From Streptomyces cellostaticus (lineage in GTDB: Bacteria > Actinomycetota > Actinomycetes > Streptomycetales > Streptomycetaceae): DNA of 64,000 nucleotides. The translations under genes were made by a program, and so were the position numbers. Below are positions 34,710 through 43,879 of this stretch, piece after piece (position 1 is the stretch's first letter; each line of letters begins with the position of its first letter). The notes under the pieces were generated by a model. That model made no database searches. It was not told the origin of the DNA and saw nothing but the letters and a program-made list of their open reading frames with translations. The stretch lies in NCBI RefSeq assembly GCF_023630175.1, contig NZ_JALLIN010000015.1, positions 62,001 through 126,000 on the forward strand, read 5' to 3'.

Positions 34710-34942
34710 TTCTTCCCGTTGCTGTTGCTGCTGTTGTTGCTGTTGTTGCTGTTGCCGACAGTGTTCCCATCGTTGTGTTCACCGCAGACCGCCGTCCCGT
34801 GGCAGCTGATGTTGTGGCCGCCACCGTCCTCCGGGGCGAAGGCCTTCCAGGCTCCGAAGCCGGCTGCGGCAACTGCAGCTAACGCGGCCAGCGCCTTGAT
34901 CCAGACAGCTTGTCGCTGCGCGCCATTCATCTGCTGCGGCAT
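34706..34942 (-). CDS. Small membrane-anchored protein with the same Cys/His motif
   Basis: The 78-residue protein has a membrane helix at about residues 13-32 (WIKALAALAAVAAAGFGAWK), then ISCHGTAVCGEHNDGNTVGN and a Asn/Ser-rich tail encoded by a trinucleotide-repeat tract (34719-34760). The motif CH..A.CG.HN..N is shared with the lipoprotein that overlaps its 3' end. I chose ATG 34942 because CTGGAG lies 7 bases upstream. The two probably work together at the cell surface. Confidence 0.6.
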   Translation of the reverse strand: MPQQMNGAQRQAVWIKALAALAAVAAAGFGAWKAFAPEDGGGHNISCHGTAVCGEHNDGNTVGNSNNSNNSSNSNGKK

Positions 34943-35151
34943 GTGTGGCTCCAGGACGGAAGTGGTACGGAAGACCACCGCGATGGTCGATTACTGCCAG
35001 ATTTACCAGCCGTTACGCATTCCTCCGCATGACTTCAAACCCAAGCATGCAGAAAGCGGAAAATGATCAGACGTACCGCTCAGCGACGTTCATCAGATGA
35101 ACGAGTTCCAACTACGACATCCGCTTAGACGGGGGCATGCCAGCGCCTTAG

Positions 35152-36812
35152 CCTCGATCTTGCATGACGGTCCGCCGACGGAGTCGGTGGACGGTTTTGC
35201 TTTCGGTGGCTGATCTCGGGCATTCCGACGGCCCGAGTGTTGCCTCGGGTGGGCACCGGGTTCCACTGCTCCGGGCTGGTTCCTCTTCTCGTAGGGGCAG
35301 GTGAATCCGCTGGTCAGCCGGGGTTCGGCAGGAGCGCAAGCCGTTCAAGGGCGCCGGTGATCTCGCTGGTCCAGGGCCAGTGACGGGCGAGGCGGAGGAT
35401 GCGGCGCCGACCGGTGGTGACGAGCTGGCCGGCCGCAGAGAACAGGCGGAATCGCAGCCGGCGGGGCTCGAAGAGCCGGGCGTGGCCGGTCAGGGCGAGC
35501 ATGGGCATCCAGGCCAGGAGGTCGAGCGCGATCTGGACGATCTCCAGCCAGACCTTGTTCTGGGCGGTGTGGTGCAGGGGCAGGTTGCGCAGTCCGGTCG
35601 CACGGGCGGCCCGGATGCGGTCCTCGGCCCGGGCTCGCAGGCGGTGGCGGAGCTCGAGCTCGGCGATCGGCCGGTCAGGGGTGTTGGTGGCGAAGCAGGT
35701 GATCCGCATGCCGTCTGCGTCGGTGATCCTCAACTGGGCACCAGGATGCGGTCGTTCCTTGCGGATGATGAGCCGCATGCCCTTCGGCCAGCCTGTGAGC
35801 AGGTCGCCGGTGAGTTCGGCGACCCAGGCACCGTCGCGGACCTCGCCGTCCGTTTCGATGGCCGGGGTCCAAGCCGTTGGCGGGATCTTGTGGACGTGGC
35901 TGTGGATGGTCTCGGTGATGACCATGCCGACCGAGTAGGACAGCCAGCGTCCTCGCTTGGCAAGCCAGGCGACGAAGTCGTGGGTGCCGCCGGCGGAGTC
36001 CGTGCGGATCAGCGTCTGCCGCCCGCTCCGGTACTTCTTCGGTAGCTGGGTCAGGGCGAGGCGGGCGGTGGTGATGTGGTCGGCTGCTGTGTTGGAGCCT
36101 GCGTTGCCCGGTCTGAGCAGAGCGGCGACCGGCTCTCCGGTTCCGGCCAGGCCGTGGTCGACGAAGGCCGTCAGGGGGTGATGGCCGTAGGTCTTCTTCC
36201 AGGTCGCGGCCGCGTCCTGTTTGTCGGAGTGCGCGATCCCCAGGACGCCGTCGAGGTCGACCGTGACCTGTCCGTCGGTGTCCGGGGCGCTCTTACCGGC
36301 CAACGACCAGACGCGCTGCCGGACTTCGGACCGTGCGGACCGGATGGCCTGCAAAGCTTTCTCGCCAGAGGCGGCGAGGGCGTCGATCAGGCGGGAGACG
36401 GTCGGGTCGGAGGCGACCGGGCCGAAGACGGCCGGCTCACACCGCAGCATCGCGACGTCCGCGAGGCAGTCCCCGCCCAACGCGACCGCCAGGGCGACGT
36501 CCAGCAGGACCTTGCCCGGGTCGTGGACGGCCCGCGGTTTGCGCCACGGCGCCAGAGCCTGCGATATCGCCTGATCCAGACCGGTCTTGCGGACCGTTTC
36601 GACCAGCAGGACCGATCCGGCCTGCGAGACAACGGCTCGGCCGTCATCCTCGACACGGACATGGGGGTAGGACCCGGTAGGCTGCTTCACCTGGAAAGTG
36701 CCTCCGAAAGGAGCGGGAACAAGGACCTCAGCAATCCGCATTCTCGCTGGTCAGAGGCACTCTCTGCTGTCTCGATCACCTGCTGGACAGCCCACTTCCT
36801 GAAAGCGCGAGG
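35152..36812. mobile_element. IS1380-family insertion sequence with 4-bp target duplication
   Basis: The ends are related inverted repeats: CCTCGATCTTGCATGA at the left and the complement of TCAGGAAGCGCGAGG-type sequence at the right (CCTCGCGCTTTCAGGA read inwards). The 1661-bp length fits the family. TTAG stands at 35148-35151 and again at 36813-36816, a clean 4-bp target duplication, so the element moved here recently. Confidence 0.85.
35314..36741 (-). CDS. IS1380-family transposase
   Basis: The 475-residue protein has the family's DDE-type core: TVDLDGVLGIAHSDKQ, TLIRTDSAGGTHDFVAWLA, and the late RAEDRIRAARATGLRNLP with the acidic residue, followed by a KVWLEIVQIALDLLAWM helix. The frame is intact, so transposition is possible. 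The start may be 36741 or an internal start nearer VKQPTGSYPHV, because the family usually begins there. It lies within well-defined inverted ends. Confidence 0.92.
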   Translation of the reverse strand: MRIAEVLVPAPFGGTFQVKQPTGSYPHVRVEDDGRAVVSQAGSVLLVETVRKTGLDQAISQALAPWRKPRAVHDPGKVLLDVALAVALGGDCLADVAMLRCEPAVFGPVASDPTVSRLIDALAASGEKALQAIRSARSEVRQRVWSLAGKSAPDTDGQVTVDLDGVLGIAHSDKQDAAATWKKTYGHHPLTAFVDHGLAGTGEPVAALLRPGNAGSNTAADHITTARLALTQLPKKYRSGRQTLIRTDSAGGTHDFVAWLAKRGRWLSYSVGMVITETIHSHVHKIPPTAWTPAIETDGEVRDGAWVAELTGDLLTGWPKGMRLIIRKERPHPGAQLRITDADGMRITCFATNTPDRPIAELELRHRLRARAEDRIRAARATGLRNLPLHHTAQNKVWLEIVQIALDLLAWMPMLALTGHARLFEPRRLRFRLFSAAGQLVTTGRRRILRLARHWPWTSEITGALERLALLPNPG

Positions 36813-36884
36813 TTAGCCCCAATCATGCGTAAGTCCTCGTCGGTTTGCCTACGGGGGCTCTGTGTTTGCGTCGGTGCTGTCACC

Positions 36885-37415
36885 GTCCCGTCCGCATCTG
36901 GCGCTTTCCGGTCGGCCAACCGCCAGATTCGTCGGCGGACTTCAGCCCACACGGCACGAATGGCCCGCAGGGCGTTCTTCCCGGAGGCCGCGAAGGTGTC
37001 AATGAGCCGGGAGACCGTCGGGTCGGAGGCTCCGGCCCGAACACGGCCGGCTCGGCCCGCAGCATGGCGACATCCGCGAGGCAGTCCCGCCCCAGCGCGA
37101 CCGCCAGGGCCACGTCCAGCAGGACCTTGCCCGGATCGTGCACCGCCTGCAGCTTCCGCCACGGCGTCAGCGCCGCTGATAAGCCGGCCTTGCGGACGGT
37201 CTCGACCAACAGCACGCCTCCGGACTGCGAGACCACCGTCCGGCCGCCGCCCTCGATGCAGACACGCGGGTATGACCCGCTACGCTTCTTCACCCGGAGA
37301 GCGCTTCTCTCCGTGCAGCCAACAGGACCCAAGACAAGTCCCATCGTTGAAGTTCAGGAGCACTCTCTGCTTGTTTGATCAAGCCTCGGACGCCCCAACT
37401 CGTGAAAGCCCGAGC
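36885..37415 (-). pseudogene. Truncated IS1380-family transposase remnant
   Basis: The minus strand encodes a second IS1380-type N-terminus (SGSYPRVCIEGGGRTVVSQS, VLLVETVRKAGL, RDCLADVAMLRAEPAVFG), with one frameshift near 37050 before SDPTVSRLIDTFAASGKNAL. It runs out at about 36890 (DADGTVT) and lacks the catalytic core. Its right end (GAAAGCCCGAG) matches the end of the neighbouring intact element, with diverged sequence. An older copy next to a newer one. Confidence 0.75.
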
Positions 37416-37463
37416 TAGGAACGCCATGGAGCTCGCCCGGCGACTGCCCGAGCCCGAAGCACC

Positions 37464-37482
37464 CTGAGTGTCTAACTGCGTG
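37464..37482 (+). repeat. CTGAGTG / CTGCGTG pair, candidate integrase arm sites (right)
   Basis: The heptamers at 37464 and 37476 have the same 12-base spacing as the left-hand pair (26689 and 26701). A 21-base stretch (37464-37484) matches 26689-26709 at 18 positions. It lies about 100 bases inside the right att copy. Confidence 0.5.
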
Positions 37483-37501
37483 ACAACGCCCACGAACAGC
37501 G

Positions 37502-37527
37502 GCGGACGAGCGCGGACGTCTGCGGAC
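37502..37527 (+). repeat. Three GCGGAC hexamers at 10-base spacing
   Basis: GCGGAC begins at 37502, 37512 and 37522, one helical turn apart. This favours cooperative binding on one DNA face, for example by excisionase or an element regulator near attR. It occurs only at this end. Confidence 0.4.
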
Positions 37528-37582
37528 CGTCTGCGCAGGTGAGAAGCGCGCCAGCCCAAGGCACCGCCCCCACCCAAGTTGC

Positions 37583-37627
37583 TTCGGGACGAAGAGGTCG
37601 TGGGTTCAAATCCCGCCACCCCGACAG
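37583..37627 (+). other. Attachment site: 3' half of tRNA-Pro(CGG), right copy
   Basis: Identical over 45 bases to 26588-26632 and in the same direction. The bases before it are unrelated to a tRNA 5' half. A terminator hairpin follows at once, so this copy is probably the original chromosomal 3' end of the tRNA-Pro gene. Confidence 0.85.
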
Positions 37628-37640
37628 TGAAGTACCAGGT

Positions 37641-37675
37641 CAGGGGCCTGATCCGCATCGCGGGTCGGGCCCCTG
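37641..37675 (+). terminator. Terminator hairpin after tRNA-Pro 3' end
   Basis: A 14-bp stem with two G-U type pairs (37641-37654 with 37662-37675) and a 7-base loop lies 13 bases beyond the tRNA-Pro fragment. It matches the tRNA-Tyr terminator at 28786 in stem and loop size. The rest of the gap to 37905 shows no gene. Confidence 0.65.
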
Positions 37676-37905
37676 AGTGGTTTCGGGGCCTGCTGGGAGA
37701 AATGTGGGAGAAGATCTTGGAACCTCGCTGCCCAACGCCCCGTTGGACGCGCCTGTGACTGCTCGCTCCGCAACGCGTCCGCCGCTGCCGTCCGAGCCTC
37801 TCTGTCAGTGAGCCCCACTACTGTCACAGAAGATCGTGGGGGCACTGATGCTGGGAGAGAGCCAACTGTGGGCGGGAGGGTCTGATGCAGGATCGGATGA
37901 CAGGT

Positions 37906-39032
37906 TGACCTGCCTCACCTCTCAGGTTCCAGTTCTGCTGGCTAGCTGACGGCCTTCACGAAAGGCTGCCGGACATGCCCCGTACCTACCCCGCTGAGTT
38001 CCGCGCCCGCGCCATCGCGTTGGTGTGGGCAGGAAGAGGCAGCAGCAGACCGCCGTTGGCCTCGGCATCCATCAGGTCATGTCGTCGAAGTGGTTGCGCC
38101 AGGACGACATCGACAACGGCCGGCGCCCTGGCAGGGTCTCGGAGGAGTCCGCAGAGCTGCATGCAGAGCGGCGACGAATCCGCGAGCTGGAATCCGAGCT
38201 CGAAATCGTCCGCAAGGTCGCCAAGTTCCTCGGCGAGGACAAGCCGGTCCCAAAAGGCTCTACCCGGTGATCGACCGTCTCGTCGATGCCGGGGCACCGG
38301 TCGACCGATGTTGCCGGATCCTCGGGGCCGCCCAGCAGAACCACTACAAGCACAAGCGCACCCCGACCACGCCGCGGCAGCTGCGACGGGAGTGGCTGAC
38401 CGGGCTGATCCGGGAGGTCCACATCGCCTCACGCGGCACCTACGGCTACCGTCGCGTCCACGCCGAGCTCTCCCTGGGCATGGGCATCCAGGTGTGCTCG
38501 AGGACCGTGTCGGTGCTGATGGCACAGGCCGGGCTACGGACTGCCCGGACCGGTGCGGATCAAGCGCCTGCGAGGTGTCGTCACCGCCGACGACCTGGTC
38601 AACCGGAAATTCCATCGGCTGCGTCCCAACGAGCTGTGGGTCACCGGCATCACGCAACACCGCACCAGAGAAGGGTGGGTGTACTGCGCGGCGGTCCTGG
38701 ACGCGTTCAGCCGCAGGATCGTGGGCTGGTCGATCGACTCCAGACAGGACTCCACCCTCGTGGTCGACGCGTCAGACTTGGCCCTCCGCTACCGGACCCG
38801 AACCGGGCGGGTCCTCGATGCAGATCGAACTGTTGACCGCCAACGGTGGAATATCCGCGTCGAGTTGGCAAACGCGATCTTCGAGTACATCGAGGTCTGC
38901 CACAACCGACAGCGGCGCCACTCAGCACTGGGCTACCGCACCCCGATCGAGTACGAACTACGCTGCGAACAAGACACCATTCCCGCCGCCAGTTGGCCAC
39001 CGCAGGTGGAAACCAGACTGTGGGGCAGGTCA
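37906..39032 (+). mobile_element. Decayed IS3-family element
   Basis: The left end TGACCTGCCTCAC (37906) and the right end, complement of GTGGGGCAGGTCA (to 39032), are 13-base inverted repeats with one mismatch. No 3-bp target duplication is visible. The transposase inside is broken. Confidence 0.75.
37975..38960 (+). pseudogene. IS3-family transposase, orfA and orfB, frameshifted and internally deleted
   Basis: OrfA begins MPRTYPAEFRARAIALV and continues in another frame as IRELESELEIVRKVAKFLG. OrfB appears in three frames: PVIDRLVDAGAPVDRCCRIL, REVHIASRGTYGYRRVHAEL, then NELWVTGITQHRTREGWVYC and DAFSRRIVGWSI. After TRTGRVLDADRTV it jumps straight to VELANAIFEYIEVCHNRQRR, so about 50 residues, including the second Asp region of the DDE core, are deleted. 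It cannot be active. Confidence 0.85.
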
Positions 39033-39216
39033 AGATGTCACCCGATCGAGCAGCAGACCCAAAACTTCACTAATCGACTGATACCTGGAGCCTGTCGGCA
39101 CCGCGGCGTAGAGTACGAATAGGTCGTCACCGAAGTTCCACGAGACTCGGGACACCCTCGTCTGATTCGGAGGGCCTGGTACCGGGCCGCATTGTTTGGA
39201 GAGGTGTGGCCTCTAG

Positions 39217-42200
39217 ATGTCGGTGGACCGGGTTGACGTTTTGATCATCGCCGCATTGCAGGAGGAGTTAGCAGAGGCGAAGGCCGCGGGCCTCGCCGGA
39301 GTATCTGGCGACCCTGGAGTGGCGCGGTGGGAGGAGCGCGGCGCGGGGGGATCGGCCCCGTACTGGTGGGGTGAGTACTGTCGAGAGGACGGCCGACGCT
39401 TCTCGGTGGCGTTGGCACGATCGACCCACATGGGCAGCCGGGAAACGGCGCCAGTCGTGACCACGTTGACTCATCTGTTGCAGCCCGGATGCCTGGCTAT
39501 GTGCGGGGTGTGCGCGGGTAACCCTGACGACATGGCTCTCGGGGATGTCGTGGTAGCCGACCCTGTCTACGAATGGGACGAGGGCAAGCAATCCGCGGCG
39601 GGGCTCAAAGGTGACAATCGGCAGTTCCGGCTGGACCACCGTTGGCTTCATGCGGTGCAGGACTTCACTCCCAGAGGGCTGCCTAGTTACCGCCCGGTAG
39701 ACGATGAGGACGCGTTGCCGTGGCTGTTGGAACGGTTGCACCGGGGCCAGGATCCGCGGAGCCATCCCGCGCGTCGTCGGTATTTCCCGGAAGGCACTTG
39801 GAGGGCGCGGCTGCAGCAATGGGAACAAGGAGGATTGATCGGCCGTGCCCAAACCGGGTTGAAGTTGACCGACCATGGTGCCGAGTGGGTGCGGGGGTGG
39901 TTGTACGACGATGTGGATGGGCCACGGCGGCTGCCGTTCGAGGTGGTGGCGGCCCCGATGGCGTCGGGGAGCGCGGTGGTCGCCGATCCCAGGCTGTGGT
40001 CCCGGTTGCAGCGCATGGGGGTGCGAAAGATCGCTGCGGTGGAGATGGAGGCCGCTACCGTCGCCACGGTGGCGCACCAGCATCGGGTGCCGTACTGCCT
40101 GATCGCCAAGGGCGTCATGGATCACGCCGACAGCAACAAGGACGATCGGTACAAGCAGTTTGCGGCCCGCGCCTCGGCCGAGGTGTTGTACGCCTTGCTT
40201 GCCCAGTTGCTGCCCACCACCGAGGTGGACGGCAGTGGCCAAGTCCCGTCGATCACACCCTTCGCCCGGATCGACGATGCCGATATCTACGGCGACGGCG
40301 ACCCGGCGACCATCGCCTTGCAGCGTGACGAGTACGGCGCCGCCACAACCGCCCCGCTACCCGAGTTCCACGAGGTCATCGACTACCTGAGCACGCGCCG
40401 CATCGCCCGCGTCTCCGGGGGGTCGGGCACGGGAAAGACCACGATGGCGGCCATGGTCGGACGTGACGCCGCGCGGGTCGACGGGGCCTTCTACGTCGAC
40501 CTGGCGAGTCTCAACGCGCCGTTCAGCGTCACCGACACGGCTCTGCTGCTCGACCGCCTCACCACCCTCGACGAGCCAGGCAGACTGCTCATCGTCGACA
40601 ACACACACCTCGATGGACGTCTGGAACGGACCATCGTCAATCACTGGCTGGCCACCTGCGGTCGCGGTTTCATGTTGCTGCTCTCCCGGCGCGACGAGCA
40701 CGACAATCGCGTGCCGACCGTAAGGCTCACCGTCAGCGACAGGTCGCTGCTCGCCGTGTGGCGTCGGACAGATGCCTTCGCCCGTGCCGCCCTGGCCCTG
40801 CCGTCGGACGGCGCTCTCATGAGATGGAAGGAGACGTTCCCCGACCTGGTGACGTTCGCACTCGCGATGCGCGGAAGCATCGGTCGGCTGGCGGCCGGCG
40901 CGACCACGCTTTCCCAGCAGGACGCCGTCGCCTTCATCCGGTCGCGGTATCTCACCGGCCGCAGCGCCGAAGAGGAAGAGAACCTGCGCCGCCTGGCCAC
41001 GGCCGGACGTTACGAGTTCGGCCTGAGCCCCGGCTCGCTTGTCTCCAACGGCCTGTCGAAGCTCGTCACGGAAGGTCTCATCCACTCCCGTGCGCGCTAC
41101 TACACCCTGGGGCATCCGGCTGTGGCGCCGCTGCTGCTGCGTGCGCTAGGCGTATCGACCGACTCCGCGGAGCTGAATCAGATCGCGGTCACGGAGCCTT
41201 ATGTCGCCTGCGGGATCGCCTCGCGACTCGTCCAGGCCGGACGCCGCACCGACGCCGCGCGGCTACTCGCGCACCTGGTCGAGAACGGCATCATCCGCAA
41301 GGACATCCTCGCGGAGTCCAATCTGTCCAACCTGTCGCGGACGACACGTCAGCTCGTCTCCCTCGGTGTCGCGGAGCTCTCGGACATCGACCACCAGCTT
41401 TCATTGGAGCAAGAGCTCCTCGCCACCAAGGTCCAGCAGTCTTCACCGCTGGACGTCATGCACTTCTTGCATTTCCTCAAGCTGCTCCCAAGAACTACCG
41501 CCTTGTTCAGCACGCTGCTCAAGCAGCCGGCGGTACGGCAGGAGTTCATAGCCTGGTCTTACGACGCGCCGGTCTGGTCCTTGCTGAACCTCGGGATGGC
41601 CACCCGCCGGTTCGACGACGAGTTGAGCGGGAAGCTGCTCGCCATCCTCTTCAACGTCCGGACCGCCGACGTGGCGGAGAAAATGAGCCGGGCCAGCTCA
41701 TCCGAGCTGGGTAGCTGCTTTCGGGCCAGCGAGATCGCGGAGCGGAACGCCGAGTTCGTCGCCGTCATGTCGGAGCGGGTCGGCGCGTCGATCCCCGAGG
41801 TGGTGCGCCACTGCATACGCCGGGGACCTGGCGAGGTGATCCAGTACCACGCCTTCCTGCAGCCGAGACGCCCGGAGCTGGCGACGGCGTTTCGGGACCG
41901 GCTCGCGAGCGCTGAAACCTGGACCGAACTCGGCGACGCGCTCGCCAACAGACACGTCGGGCTCCTGGTTCGCCTGTTGGCGTGGGCGGACACCCACGGG
42001 CAGGCCGATCTGAGCGGGCACCTCGAGGCGGTCATCGGCGACCGCCTGCGAGGCGACACGCTAGCTTGGGATCTGCCGCTGCTCACCGCGAACGACTTCG
42101 CCGCCGTCTTCTCGGCGGCCGGCAACTCCCGGACGCTCAGCGGAGCACTCCCGGCGGTACGCCAGTGTCTGGGCGAGCACCTGGACATCGTGGCTCGGAA

Positions 42201-43185
42201 CACCCTCGCGCGCGGGTTGGAGCAGTACGTGCATCTGTCCAACGTCCTTGCCTTTCATGCGGCAGAGCTGGCGCCGGACTTCCGTCGTCAGCTACTGAGT
42301 GTCGAGCTCCGTGAGCTTGCCGTAGCGCAGGGGCGGCGCGCGCCCGTGCACGTGGTTGAGACCGTCCGCAGGTGGACCGCGCTCGAGCCCTCTGCCCCGG
42401 AGGCATTCCTCCAGGGCGGAGGGCTCGCCGCGGCCTCCGCCGACCGAGGGGCGATCTCGCGCAACGACATCGGCTTGGCCTGCCGCACCTCGGACGCCAT
42501 CTTCGAGCTACACGGTTTCGCCGGCAGCGAGGAATGTCGGGCCGCCCTGTCACCGGTCGGCCCCACCGCCCCAGCCGTCATCGGGCGGTACCTCGTCCTC
42601 GCCTCACGGCCAGCCTTCGCCGACCGGTCGGAGGCGCTCACCGCGTTCACCGGGCTGCCCCGGTATGAGCGTCACTTCGCACTGGTCGGCGCGATCAGAA
42701 TGGTCGGTACCCATCCAGCGGACGAAAGGGCGTTCTGGGGCGCGCTGCTCTCCTCCACGGACGCCGTGCTCACGCCGCCGATCCAGCGTTCGCTGCTTGG
42801 GGCGAGCGCGGGTCGCGCGCTGGCCATCGCGAGAGGACTCGGCGGGGACGAGCCCGGGGCGAAGGAATCCGTACCGAAGCTGTGCGCGACCATCGTCCGC
42901 GACTGGTACAGCGCGAGCGCGGTGGACCTGGCAACTCCGCACTTCGAGGGCATGTTGTACGCGTACGCGCGTGATCCGGGCAGCACGTTGCCACCGCTGC
43001 TGCCGTATCAGGCGGTCTCCATGGCACATACGCTCCGAGCGATGGGTCGTGTGAACGCGGAGCTGGAGTCGAAACTGGTCACGGCGTTGCGGCGCGAGGT
43101 CATGGAGAACATGAGCGCCATCCACCGCCAACGATTCGCGGCTTGGGCCGACTACTCCGACATCGCCTCGGCCACGCTGGCTTGA
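39217..43185 (+). CDS. Nucleoside-phosphorylase-like domain fused to a STAND NTPase (probable antiphage sensor-effector)
   Basis: This 1322-residue protein has three parts. Residues 1-340 form a PNP/MTAN-type nucleosidase fold: DVLIIAALQEELAEA, GVCAGNPDDMALGDVVVADP, VEMEA with E278 and GVMDHAD with D302. An insertion at about 160-235 resembles a winged helix. Residues 395-600 are a STAND P-loop NTPase: SGGSGTGKTT (400-409) and Walker B LLIVD (about 457). From 620 on are helical repeats, probably the sensor. In known defence proteins a similar effector breaks down nucleotides such as ATP when the repeats bind a phage component. ATG 39217 has GGAGAGG upstream. It stands alone between IS3 and IS5 remnants. 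Confidence 0.82.
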   Translation: MSVDRVDVLIIAALQEELAEAKAAGLAGVSGDPGVARWEERGAGGSAPYWWGEYCREDGRRFSVALARSTHMGSRETAPVVTTLTHLLQPGCLAMCGVCAGNPDDMALGDVVVADPVYEWDEGKQSAAGLKGDNRQFRLDHRWLHAVQDFTPRGLPSYRPVDDEDALPWLLERLHRGQDPRSHPARRRYFPEGTWRARLQQWEQGGLIGRAQTGLKLTDHGAEWVRGWLYDDVDGPRRLPFEVVAAPMASGSAVVADPRLWSRLQRMGVRKIAAVEMEAATVATVAHQHRVPYCLIAKGVMDHADSNKDDRYKQFAARASAEVLYALLAQLLPTTEVDGSGQVPSITPFARIDDADIYGDGDPATIALQRDEYGAATTAPLPEFHEVIDYLSTRRIARVSGGSGTGKTTMAAMVGRDAARVDGAFYVDLASLNAPFSVTDTALLLDRLTTLDEPGRLLIVDNTHLDGRLERTIVNHWLATCGRGFMLLLSRRDEHDNRVPTVRLTVSDRSLLAVWRRTDAFARAALALPSDGALMRWKETFPDLVTFALAMRGSIGRLAAGATTLSQQDAVAFIRSRYLTGRSAEEEENLRRLATAGRYEFGLSPGSLVSNGLSKLVTEGLIHSRARYYTLGHPAVAPLLLRALGVSTDSAELNQIAVTEPYVACGIASRLVQAGRRTDAARLLAHLVENGIIRKDILAESNLSNLSRTTRQLVSLGVAELSDIDHQLSLEQELLATKVQQSSPLDVMHFLHFLKLLPRTTALFSTLLKQPAVRQEFIAWSYDAPVWSLLNLGMATRRFDDELSGKLLAILFNVRTADVAEKMSRASSSELGSCFRASEIAERNAEFVAVMSERVGASIPEVVRHCIRRGPGEVIQYHAFLQPRRPELATAFRDRLASAETWTELGDALANRHVGLLVRLLAWADTHGQADLSGHLEAVIGDRLRGDTLAWDLPLLTANDFAAVFSAAGNSRTLSGALPAVRQCLGEHLDIVARNTLARGLEQYVHLSNVLAFHAAELAPDFRRQLLSVELRELAVAQGRRAPVHVVETVRRWTALEPSAPEAFLQGGGLAAASADRGAISRNDIGLACRTSDAIFELHGFAGSEECRAALSPVGPTAPAVIGRYLVLASRPAFADRSEALTAFTGLPRYERHFALVGAIRMVGTHPADERAFWGALLSSTDAVLTPPIQRSLLGASAGRALAIARGLGGDEPGAKESVPKLCATIVRDWYSASAVDLATPHFEGMLYAYARDPGSTLPPLLPYQAVSMAHTLRAMGRVNAELESKLVTALRREVMENMSAIHRQRFAAWADYSDIASATLA

Positions 43186-43289
43186 GCAGGGTCGGGGACC
43201 GGCACGGTGGCCTGGGAAGGCTCCGTTTCCAGCCCTCGCCTGTCAAGCCGGGCATGCGTTGGGCAGGCCGCCAGCCAGGTGGCTGTGAC

Positions 43290-43828
43290 CAGGCCCTTTT
43301 TATCGAACACCTCGCGGACAAGGCGGCGGGCCTGCTGAAGGTCCTGCGCGAGGCAGACCCCGACTACGTACTCCTGGACGGCACACTCGCCGAGTGCTAC
43401 CGGGTCGGCGACGGGCGCGCGGACTGTTCGACCAAGCACAAGGGGCATGGTGTGAAACATGCGGGTCATCACGGACCCGGACGGCCGGACGCTGTGGCTC
43501 TCGCCCACCCTCCCGGACGGACACACGACCTGACCGCCGCCCGCACACAAGGTCGTCAGGATCTGTGAGCGCAGGGTGTCTCCATCCTTGCCGACAGGGC
43601 TTACATCGGCACGGGCGAGTGCGTCACCACCCCCAAGCGCCGGCCACCCACGGCGAACTCACCACAGCCGGGCAGACGGTCAACCGGGCCCTGTCCGCCG
43701 CTCGCGTACCCGTCGAACGAGGCATCGCCCGCCTGAAGTGCTGGAGGATCTTCCGTCACGCGCGCTGCAGCCCGACTCGAATGGTGTCAATCGCCGAAGC
43801 CGTCCTCACCTGGGAACGGCACCGCTGA
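43290..43828 (+). pseudogene. IS5-family transposase remnant
   Basis: The plus strand encodes LLKVLREADPDYVLLDGTLAEC and DGRADCSTKHKGHGV, then in shifted frames RTHDLTAARTQG, VNRALSAARVPVERGIARLK and RIFRHARCSPTRM. These are the consecutive DDE-domain parts of IS112/IS5-type transposases, with at least two frameshifts and no N-terminus. It begins about 100 bases after the STAND gene stop. Confidence 0.75.
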
Positions 43829-43879
43829 AAGCGCTCACCGATCGCCTCACCGATCACTCATCAGAGCATTCCCTCTCGT

